Positions 8,331 to 15,036 of a stretch of DNA of 31,688 nt are shown here, piece by piece (the stretch's first letter is position 1; each line of letters opens with the position of its first letter). A program made the position numbers and the translations under genes. The notes under the pieces were generated by a model. That model saw nothing but the letters and a program-made list of their open reading frames with translations. It searched no databases and was not told the DNA's origin. This DNA is from an uncultured Tissierellia bacterium (lineage in GTDB: Bacteria; Bacillota; Clostridia; Tissierellales; Peptoniphilaceae), in the NCBI GenBank assembly GCA_947253765.1, contig CAMYAK010000014.1, positions 1 to 31,688 on the forward strand, given 5' to 3'.

Positions 8331-9296
8331 TTACTCAGAAACAGGCATTTTTCTAGCTTCACTGGGAAGTTTTCCTTTGTATCTTTTGTAATAAATGGAA
8401 AATTTGCTATGGGATGTGTATCCGACAGATTCAGCGATTTCCTTTATAGGAAGTTCGGTATTTAACAGAAGAGTTTCAGCCACATTCATTCTTTTTCTTT
8501 GAGTGTATTCTGTAATGCTTTGACCATATTTTTCCTTGAATAGATTTTTTAATTTAGTCCCGCTCATTGTAGATATTTTTTCAAGGGTTTCCTGATTTAT
8601 GTTCAAGGCGAAATGATCATCTAAAAATCTGGCCACATCTTCAAGTGCTTTATTATCATCAGACTCAATTTTATATTTCTTCCTATTTAAATAGGTATCT
8701 ATTACTATACTTATCCACTCATTTGCCTTTGCCTTAAAGAAAAATTCAGCGGCAGGAGCGTCCATCTTACAATTTAATATTTCCATTGCCACTTTTTCCA
8801 ATGACTTTGTAAGTATTATTTGATTTGTTTGAAGTAAAGCCCTATAAAATAATTCCGGATCAATATTAATAGCTGATAGGTGATTTTCTAAAAGCTCTTT
8901 TTTAAAGCCTATAGAAACAGCAAGATAATAAGAGTTCTCGTGTAATAAAAATCTAAAGTCATCTTTTATATTGTCAAAATCAAAAGTACATAATGAGTTT
9001 GCAGTAAGCGTTTGATATGGATTAAATTTCTCACCGTTGGCACTGACAATGTAGCTTGTGTATATTGAAACATAATCAGCCATACTATAGGTGCTATTCC
9101 TAATAACTTCTTCACTGATATAAAAATCATGGACATCAATGATAAATCCATCACCTTGATAGAACCAATAAAGCCCTTCTGCATAAGTAGAATTATCTTT
9201 ACTCCAACAAAATGTATGCCCAGCGCTTGAATATTTTTTATTGTTTTTACATTCATCTACTTTCATATAGTCTTTTACAAAATCATAATAAGTCAT
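8331..9296 (-). CDS. AraC-family transcriptional regulator
   Basis: About 321 residues. The C-terminal ~100 residues form an AraC/XylS double helix-turn-helix: INQETLEKISTMSGTKLKNL as the first, then FKEKYGQSITEYTQRKRM, and ELPIKEIAESVGYTSHSKFS as the second, with the family's Y-K-R-Y-x-G-x-x-P-S ending. The N-terminal ~215 residues probably bind an effector but match no domain I can name. The start is placed at the ATG read from 9296 because AAAGGA lies 11 bases upstream. An ATG at 9305 is too close to that site, and a longer TTG start at 9320 would place the site inside the gene. It is divergent from an ABC transporter pair across about 160 bases, a common arrangement in which such regulators activate the transporter in response to its cargo, often an iron chelate. 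That role is inference. Confidence 0.88.
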   Translation of the reverse strand: MTYYDFVKDYMKVDECKNNKKYSSAGHTFCWSKDNSTYAEGLYWFYQGDGFIIDVHDFYISEEVIRNSTYSMADYVSIYTSYIVSANGEKFNPYQTLTANSLCTFDFDNIKDDFRFLLHENSYYLAVSIGFKKELLENHLSAINIDPELFYRALLQTNQIILTKSLEKVAMEILNCKMDAPAAEFFFKAKANEWISIVIDTYLNRKKYKIESDDNKALEDVARFLDDHFALNINQETLEKISTMSGTKLKNLFKEKYGQSITEYTQRKRMNVAETLLLNTELPIKEIAESVGYTSHSKFSIYYKRYKGKLPSEARKMPVSE

Positions 9297-9351
9297 AATA
9301 ATCATATTCCTTTTAGACAATATTCCAATTAGCTTTATTAATTAAAAACTA

Positions 9352-9381
9352 TTGTATTAGGAATTATAATCGATGCATAAT
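9352..9381 (+). promoter_or_regulatory. Possible promoter and operator for the ABC pair
   Basis: TTGTAT (9352-9357) and CATAAT (9376-9381) are 18 bases apart, upstream of the ABC operon. Just downstream an imperfect inverted repeat AATAGT-N2-AGC...GCT-N1-ACTATT (9379-9402) could bind the divergent AraC-type regulator. Both are weak predictions by eye. Confidence 0.35.
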
Positions 9382-9456
9382 AGTAAAGCAATGCTAACTA
9401 TTATTTACTAAGCTAATTTATATCTAAAAGGGATATCAAAGAAAGGAGATATTATT

Positions 9457-11211
9457 ATGAAGATTTATAAAAAACTATTTGCTTATGTACAGGATAAAAA
9501 ATATCTTGGCTTTTTTGCGATAGTTTTTTCTGCCATATCTGCTCTACTCACAGTATATGGATATTATTTAATCTACAAATTTCTAGATAAGTTAATAATT
9601 AATTCAAATTTATCCGGTGCAGAGAGCTTGGCGTTAAAATCTGTCTTCACACTAACCAGTGGAGCGATATTTTATCTTGTTTCAGGAATGTTTTCACACA
9701 TCTTGGGATTTAGGCTTGAAACAAATTTGAGAAAAAGGGGAATTGATGGTCTAGAGAAAGCTAGTTTTAGGTTCTTTGACTTAAATTCTTCCGGTCAAAT
9801 AAGAAAGATTATAGATGATAATGCTGCACAAACTCACCAAGTTGTAGCTCATATGATTCCCGACAGTGCCCAGGCAATAATAACACCTGTTCTTGTCCTT
9901 GTACTTGGATTTATAGTAAGCATAAGGGTAGGTATCACCTTACTTGCTCTTACAATAATTGGAACCTTTATTTTAGGGGCCATGATGGGCGAGGGAAAAT
10001 TTATGAAGATATACCAGGAAGCCCTATCTAAACTAAGCGCTGAAACTGTTGAATATGTTAGAGGAATGCAAGTTGTAAAAATATTTAGAGCTAATGTCGA
10101 GTCATTTAGAAGTTTTTACAAGGCGATAAAAGATTACTCAAAGTATGCTTATGAATATTCCCTATCCTGTAGAAAGCCTTATGTTTGGTATCAATGGTTA
10201 TTTTTTGGACTAATTGCAATTTTAATTATTCCTATAGTTTATTTTCTGGTTAGCTTAGGCAGTGGCAAGATGATATTACTTGAGCTTATCATGATTTTAT
10301 TTTTATCGGGAGTTCTCTTTGTTTCATTTATGAGAATGATGTGGTACTCCATGTATATTTCTCAAGGCAATTATGCGGTAGATACCTTAGAGTCTTTATA
10401 CAATGATATGCAAAAAGATAAATTAGTGCATGGTAATGTCAATAATTTTAAAAACTATAATATAGAGTTTGACAATGTAAGCTTTGCCTATAGCGATAAA
10501 GCTGTCATTGAAAATTTATCCTTTAAATTAGAAGAAGGAAAGTCTTATGCACTGGTCGGCTCCTCCGGATCAGGTAAATCAACTGTAGCAAAACTTATAT
10601 CAGGTTTCTACAATGTTAACGAAGGAAGCATAAAGATAGGTGGCATACCTATAAGTGAATATTCTGACCAAGCCTTAATTAAAGCTATATCCTTTGTTTT
10701 TCAAGATTCAAAATTATTCAAGAAGAGTATTTATGACAATGTAGCTTTAGCAAATAAAGAAGCTACAAAAGATGATGTTATGAGAGCCTTAAAATTAGCG
10801 GGATGCGATTTAATATTAGATAAATTTCCGGAAAGAGAAAATACAACCATAGGCTCAAAAGGGGTTTATTTGTCCGGGGGAGAAAAACAAAGAATAGCTA
10901 TTGCAAGAGCAATTTTGAAAGATTCCAAGATTATTATTATGGACGAAGCGTCAGCTGCCATTGACCCTGACAATGAGTACGAACTACAGAAAGCTTTCAA
11001 GAACCTAATGAAAGATAAAACAGTTATCATGATTGCTCACAGGCTCTCTACAATTAAAGATGTAGACGAAATTCTTGTGATGGATAATGGGAAAATCATA
11101 GAAAGAGGCCCTGATGAAGAATTAATGTCAAGGGATACAAGGTATAAGAGATTGCAAGACTTGTTCAACAGTGCAAATGAATGGAGGGTTTCAAATGAAG
11201 GAGTTTTATAA
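9457..11211 (+). CDS. ABC exporter-fold transporter, first subunit
   Basis: A 584-residue half-transporter with six hydrophobic spans in residues 1 to about 315, followed by an ATPase domain. The ATPase shows Walker A GSSGSGKS (about 368), signature LSGGEKQR (about 472), Walker B IIIMDEAS (Asp496) and H-loop IAHRLSTI (His528), all intact. AAAGGAG lies 8 bases before the ATG. The next gene begins inside its last codons, so the two subunits should be translationally coupled and form a heterodimer. Pairs of this type next to AraC regulators include siderophore importers with exporter fold (YbtPQ-like) as well as drug or peptide exporters. The sequence does not decide direction or cargo. No peptidase C39 domain is present. 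Confidence 0.92.
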   Translation: MKIYKKLFAYVQDKKYLGFFAIVFSAISALLTVYGYYLIYKFLDKLIINSNLSGAESLALKSVFTLTSGAIFYLVSGMFSHILGFRLETNLRKRGIDGLEKASFRFFDLNSSGQIRKIIDDNAAQTHQVVAHMIPDSAQAIITPVLVLVLGFIVSIRVGITLLALTIIGTFILGAMMGEGKFMKIYQEALSKLSAETVEYVRGMQVVKIFRANVESFRSFYKAIKDYSKYAYEYSLSCRKPYVWYQWLFFGLIAILIIPIVYFLVSLGSGKMILLELIMILFLSGVLFVSFMRMMWYSMYISQGNYAVDTLESLYNDMQKDKLVHGNVNNFKNYNIEFDNVSFAYSDKAVIENLSFKLEEGKSYALVGSSGSGKSTVAKLISGFYNVNEGSIKIGGIPISEYSDQALIKAISFVFQDSKLFKKSIYDNVALANKEATKDDVMRALKLAGCDLILDKFPERENTTIGSKGVYLSGGEKQRIAIARAILKDSKIIIMDEASAAIDPDNEYELQKAFKNLMKDKTVIMIAHRLSTIKDVDEILVMDNGKIIERGPDEELMSRDTRYKRLQDLFNSANEWRVSNEGVL

Positions 11212-12916
11212 AAAAAGATTTGCCCTTACAGATAAGGGAGCAAGTAACTTAACAAAAGCAAGTCTGTCCTCATTTTTCGTATACTGTATAAACATGCTTC
11301 CTGCAATAATACTGATGATTTTTGCCCAGGAAGTCTTAGAAAATATCAATAAAAGCCAGGGATTTTATTTAGTATTCTCAGCCTTGACCTTGATAGCAAT
11401 GTATATTTTGCTTTCTATCGAATACGATAAATTGTACAGTACTACCTATCAGGAAAGTGCGGATTTAAGAATAAGAACGGCGGAGAATTTATCAAAACTG
11501 CCTCTATCATACTTTTCTAAGCATGATATTTCCGACCTCTCACAAACAATTATGGCCGATATTGAAGGAATAGAGCATGCTATGAGCCACTCAATACCAA
11601 AGGTAGGCGGTATGGCATTATTCTTCCCACTGATATCAGTAATGATGCTGCTAGGCAATGTGAAGATGGGTTTAGCCGTAATCATTCCATCGATTTTAAG
11701 TTTTTTATTTATACCCTTGTCCAAAAAATATTCAGTTAAAGGACAGAAAAAATATTATGACGTCTTAAGAGAAAACTCAGAGAGTTTTCAAGAAAATATT
11801 GAGATGCAAATGGAGATTAAAGCCTATGGCTTATCAGAGGAAATGAAAGAAATCCTATATGAAAAAATGGATAAAAGTGAAAAAGTCCACTTAAAGACAG
11901 AAATAGGACTTGTTTTAACTATGTCACTGTCATCAATATTTAGCTTTATATCTCTTGCTGTTGTGATATTTGTTGGCGTCAATTTAATTATTAATAAAGA
12001 GATAAGTGCCCTCTACCTTATAGGATATTTACTGGCTGCTATGAAGATAAAAGACTCTCTTGATGCATCTAAAGAGGGAGTGATGGAGATATTTTATTTA
12101 TCGCCAAAAATTGAAAGGCTAAAAGAAATTCAAAATCAAGATCTACAAGAGGGTAAAGACTATAACTTGAAAAGATTTGATATTGATCTGAAAGATGTTG
12201 AATTTGCTTATAAGGAAGATGCAAAAGTTTTAAATGGCATAAGCTTTAAAGCCAAGCAGGGTCAGGTCACTGCTTTAGTAGGTGCTAGTGGCTGCGGTAA
12301 AACAACTATCTTGAAACTCATATCAAGACTTTATGACTATGATAAGGGACAAATCCTAATTGATGGCAAAGATATAAAAGAAATATCAACAGAATCTCTT
12401 TTTGACAAGGTTTCAATAGTTTTCCAAGATGTGGTTCTCTTTAATCAAAGCGTTATGGAAAATATTAGAATTGGTAAGCAAGATGCAAGTGACGAAGAAG
12501 TTAAAAGAGCAGCAAAACTTGCAAACTGCACAGATTTTATAGAAAAAATGGATAAGGGTTTCGATACACTTATTGGTGAGAATGGTGCTGAGCTATCGGG
12601 GGGAGAAAGACAGAGGTTATCAATAGCCAGGGCCTTCTTAAAAGATGCCCCGATACTGATATTAGATGAAATTGCAGCAAGTCTTGATGTTGATAATGAG
12701 AAAAAAATTCAAGAGTCTTTAAGCAATTTAATTAAAAATAAGACGGTTGTCATTATTTCACACAGAATGAAATCCATAGAAAATGCGGACATGATAGTAG
12801 TTCTTGAAAATGGAAAAGTAGAAAGCCAAGGCAAACATGAAGAGCTTTTACAAAAATCTAAAGTTTACAAGAATTTAATAGAAAAAACAAAAATGGCAGA
12901 GGAATTTATATATTGA
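11195..12916 (+). CDS. ABC exporter-fold transporter, second subunit
   Basis: A 573-residue partner subunit. Residues 1 to about 310 hold the membrane domain. The ATPase carries Walker A GASGCGKT (about 363), signature LSGGERQR (about 467), Walker B ILILDEIA and H-loop ISHRMKSI. The Walker B glutamate is present, so both nucleotide sites appear competent. The ATG at 11195 is preferred over an earlier in-frame ATG at 11171 because GGAGGG lies 6 bases upstream, inside the end of the preceding gene. The two coding regions overlap by 17 bases. A strong terminator follows within 60 bases, so the operon appears to be just these two genes under the divergent AraC-type regulator. Confidence 0.92.
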   Translation: MKEFYKKRFALTDKGASNLTKASLSSFFVYCINMLPAIILMIFAQEVLENINKSQGFYLVFSALTLIAMYILLSIEYDKLYSTTYQESADLRIRTAENLSKLPLSYFSKHDISDLSQTIMADIEGIEHAMSHSIPKVGGMALFFPLISVMMLLGNVKMGLAVIIPSILSFLFIPLSKKYSVKGQKKYYDVLRENSESFQENIEMQMEIKAYGLSEEMKEILYEKMDKSEKVHLKTEIGLVLTMSLSSIFSFISLAVVIFVGVNLIINKEISALYLIGYLLAAMKIKDSLDASKEGVMEIFYLSPKIERLKEIQNQDLQEGKDYNLKRFDIDLKDVEFAYKEDAKVLNGISFKAKQGQVTALVGASGCGKTTILKLISRLYDYDKGQILIDGKDIKEISTESLFDKVSIVFQDVVLFNQSVMENIRIGKQDASDEEVKRAAKLANCTDFIEKMDKGFDTLIGENGAELSGGERQRLSIARAFLKDAPILILDEIAASLDVDNEKKIQESLSNLIKNKTVVIISHRMKSIENADMIVVLENGKVESQGKHEELLQKSKVYKNLIEKTKMAEEFIY

Positions 12917-12940
12917 GTTGTGTAAAAACGAATGCAAATC

Positions 12941-12972
12941 AAAGCAGCAGGCATAAGCCGGCTGCTTTTTTA
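12941..12972 (+). terminator. Intrinsic terminator of the ABC operon
   Basis: AAAGCAGC-A-GGC pairs with GCC-G-GCTGCTTT around a short ATAA loop, followed by TTTTTTATTT. It closes the two-gene ABC operon. Confidence 0.88.
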
Positions 12973-13018
12973 TTTGTCGACTTCCAACCCTTCCCATGAC
13001 CCACCCATAGGCATGGAA

Positions 13019-13047
13019 TTAACCAAAAAGAGAATAAAAGGTATAAT
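13019..13047 (+). promoter_or_regulatory. Possible nuclease-gene promoter
   Basis: A consensus TATAAT (13042-13047) lies 20 bases before the nuclease start, but the -35 position 17 bases upstream (TTAACC) is poor. The short distance to the ATG leaves little room for a leader beyond the GGAGGG ribosome binding site. Confidence 0.35.
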
Positions 13048-13067
13048 ATGGGATAGAGGAGGGAGTC

Positions 13068-14405
13068 ATGGATAATTTTTCAAAGATCACTAAGCACAAA
13101 TACTTCAAACCCGCCGCAATCATCATTTTTATATGCTTTATTGGGAGCCTTTTTTATCCCAAGAAAAACCAAGATAATCCTAAAAATCAGGAAACCGAAA
13201 TTCATGGATTGGCAGCTGTGGAAACCGCGCAGGTAAAAAATCAGGATCCCCCAAAGACAGAAATTTCTCAAGAGCTGAGTTCGGAAAGTCAGGAAACTCC
13301 AGGAGAGGAATCGGCAGTCTTGAATGAGGTCAAGGAAAGCTCGCTTAAAGAAGTAAATAATATGACCTTCTTGAATGCCGGCCAGGTTGCGGATTTCTCA
13401 AATAAGATATCTTCTAAAGAAAAGACCTCAGAGGTCAAAGCAGTTTTGGAAGAAGCCAAGAAAGCCAATGAGGAAAATAGCAAGGCCAATAAGGGACCCG
13501 AATCAGGTAAAACGTCCTTTGAAAAGGCCAGAGTCACTAGGGTGGTTGATGGGGACACTGTAGTCGTTGAAATCAAGGGAAATTCATACAAATTGAGGCT
13601 CATAGGCATTGATACTCCTGAAGTAAAACACCCCAAAAAGGGAGTTGAATTCTTCGGAAAAGAAGCATCCGCTTTTACATACAAAAACCTGAACAATCGT
13701 GACATCTATCTGGAAAAAGATGTTTCAAACACCGACAAATACAATAGGCTGCTTCGTTATATCTGGCTGACACCGCCAAAAAACGAAGGAAACCCTTCAT
13801 ATAAAGAAGTAAGAGATCAGACCTTTAACGGAATCCTGGTCCGAGAAGGCTATGCCAACGCATCCACATATCCACCCGATGTTAAATACTCAAAGTTGTT
13901 CAGCAAAATTGAAAGAGAGGCAAGGGAGGCCAATAGAGGACTTTGGGACGAGGCTAAAAGGACCGGTTGGGAAGCTGCCAATGGAGGCAAAAGCCAAGCC
14001 AATGCCAAGAATACAGAGGGAAAGCAGGTTGCCGGGAACAAAAACAGCAAATCTGAAAAATCCGGCCAAACCGAAAAGACCTCTAAAGCCCGTAACAATT
14101 CTTCATCAGTAAGTGCTGCCCTATCAAAGCCTGCAGCAACAAAGGCGCCGGCATCTAAACCTTCATCTTCACAACCGGCCCCAACCCAGTCAGGACCATG
14201 GGTCCAGACAATGAAAGAGGTCACCAACAGGGGGAAGACTTATTGGGCTGATACAACCCAAGGACCCGTTAAGGGAAATAGAAACAGCAAAAAGTACCAT
14301 GTTCGTGGCCAGCAGGGATACAATAAGATCTCGATTAGAAATGTCGTATGGTTCAGGTCGACAAGCGAAGCTCAGGAAGCCGGTTACGTTGCCGCAAAAA
14401 GATAA
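13068..14405 (+). CDS. Secreted or anchored thermonuclease with sunset-like domain
   Basis: A 445-residue protein. Residues about 12-28 are a hydrophobic signal or anchor segment. Residues 30-148 are a low-complexity Glu/Lys/Ser-rich linker. Residues about 151-300 are a staphylococcal-nuclease domain: VVDGDT, RLIGIDTPE (Arg177 and Glu185, the same 8-residue spacing as Arg35 and Glu43 of staphylococcal nuclease) and YNRLLRY (Arg227). All three catalytic positions are present. A second Lys/Ser/Ala/Pro linker leads to residues about 395-445, where VKGNRNSKKYHV-x-GQQGY and a final AQEAGY segment resemble the small 'sunset' domain found at the ends of Firmicute secreted proteins. It should cleave DNA or RNA outside the membrane, for nutrient uptake or escape from DNA traps (inference). 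TAGAGGAGGGAG precedes the ATG. Confidence 0.9.
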   Translation: MDNFSKITKHKYFKPAAIIIFICFIGSLFYPKKNQDNPKNQETEIHGLAAVETAQVKNQDPPKTEISQELSSESQETPGEESAVLNEVKESSLKEVNNMTFLNAGQVADFSNKISSKEKTSEVKAVLEEAKKANEENSKANKGPESGKTSFEKARVTRVVDGDTVVVEIKGNSYKLRLIGIDTPEVKHPKKGVEFFGKEASAFTYKNLNNRDIYLEKDVSNTDKYNRLLRYIWLTPPKNEGNPSYKEVRDQTFNGILVREGYANASTYPPDVKYSKLFSKIEREAREANRGLWDEAKRTGWEAANGGKSQANAKNTEGKQVAGNKNSKSEKSGQTEKTSKARNNSSSVSAALSKPAATKAPASKPSSSQPAPTQSGPWVQTMKEVTNRGKTYWADTTQGPVKGNRNSKKYHVRGQQGYNKISIRNVVWFRSTSEAQEAGYVAAKR

Positions 14406-14433
14406 ATAATATTTTGAAAAAAAACATAAATTT

Positions 14434-14475
14434 GTCGGATCACCCACTTGATCGTTGGTGGTCCGACATTTTTTT
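14434..14475 (+). terminator. Intrinsic terminator of the nuclease gene
   Basis: GTCGGATCACC (14434-14444) pairs with GGTGGTCCGAC (14457-14467) apart from one mismatch, followed by ATTTTTTTAT. The stem is strong and the T run clear. Confidence 0.88.
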
Positions 14476-14542
14476 ATCAATAAAAGATACACGTTATAAA
14501 AGAAAGTAAATTCAAATTGTTGATTTATTATTTAAAAAATAT

Positions 14543-14571
14543 TTGCAGGCACATATCTATTAGTATATACT
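14543..14571 (+). promoter_or_regulatory. Probable promoter of the small secreted protein operon
   Basis: TTGCAG (14543-14548) and TATACT (14566-14571) are 17 bases apart, about 90 bases upstream of the ATG at 14660. No terminator lies between this gene and the ABC genes that follow, so the three may share this promoter. Confidence 0.45.
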
Positions 14572-14628
14572 TAAATTAACAAATAGCATGTCATATAACA
14601 CATCGATTCAAGCCATTAAAATACATAA

Positions 14629-15007
14629 AGGGGGTTGCAAAAATAAAAGGAGGAGTCTTATGAAAACTATTAAGAAAATGTTCGTATGCTTTATTTGCTC
14701 TTTAGCTATAGTTTTAACTGTAGGGCCAAGTGTTTTTGCCGAGAACAATGTTGTTATGAGGCAACCGGTAGACAGAACTATTAATGTGAAGAGAACTGTC
14801 GTTTATATGTCGGGACAGAATGCACCATCAAAAATATATGTAACAGAAACTGTACAAAATGGAGATGTTTATGGCGGCTATATTAAGGAATATAGAAGAA
14901 TAGTTTCAAATACCGGAAGAACAACAGTTTATTATAGGGGAGTGTTAGTTATTATATAAGTCTATTATGTATGGCTAATTTAATATAAAAATATTTTGCA
15001 ACCCCCT
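14629..15007. repeat. 14-bp inverted repeat bracketing the small secreted gene
   Basis: AGGGGGTTGCAAAA (14629-14642) is the exact reverse complement of TTTTGCAACCCCCT (14994-15007). Similarity extends a few bases outward, to ATAA on one side and TTAT on the other. Each arm lies shortly upstream of a ribosome binding site: that of the small protein (14648-14653) and that of the permease (15024-15029). The arms could pair in RNA around a 350-base loop or act as two operators. Confidence 0.8.
14660..14959 (+). CDS. Small secreted protein linked to an ABC transporter
   Basis: A 99-residue protein with a classical signal peptide: basic MKTIKK, a hydrophobic core over residues 7-22, and a VFA cleavage site before Glu28. 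The mature part is about 72 residues. It is basic, has no cysteine, and is rich in Tyr, Val and Thr, with VYGGYI and VYYRGVL motifs suggesting a small beta-structured domain. The ATG at 14660 is chosen because AAAAGGAGG lies just upstream; an earlier in-frame ATG at 14588 would add 24 polar residues before the signal peptide. It precedes a large ABC-2 permease and an ATPase on the same strand. That gene order recalls secreted-bacteriocin loci such as lactococcin 972, but I see no convincing family motif. Its role is unknown. Confidence 0.75.
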   Translation: MKTIKKMFVCFICSLAIVLTVGPSVFAENNVVMRQPVDRTINVKRTVVYMSGQNAPSKIYVTETVQNGDVYGGYIKEYRRIVSNTGRTTVYYRGVLVII

Positions 15008-15036
15008 TATTTGTATGACTAGTAAGGAGCGTTAAA

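Noticed and set aside
8262..8465. A plus-strand 67-residue frame
   Set aside because: It starts in the terminator and runs antisense to the AraC regulator, so it is a shadow frame.
14660..14959. Naming the small secreted protein a lactococcin 972-family bacteriocin
   Set aside because: Only the gene order is similar. The mature sequence shows no clear match to the family as I know it, so no name was given.
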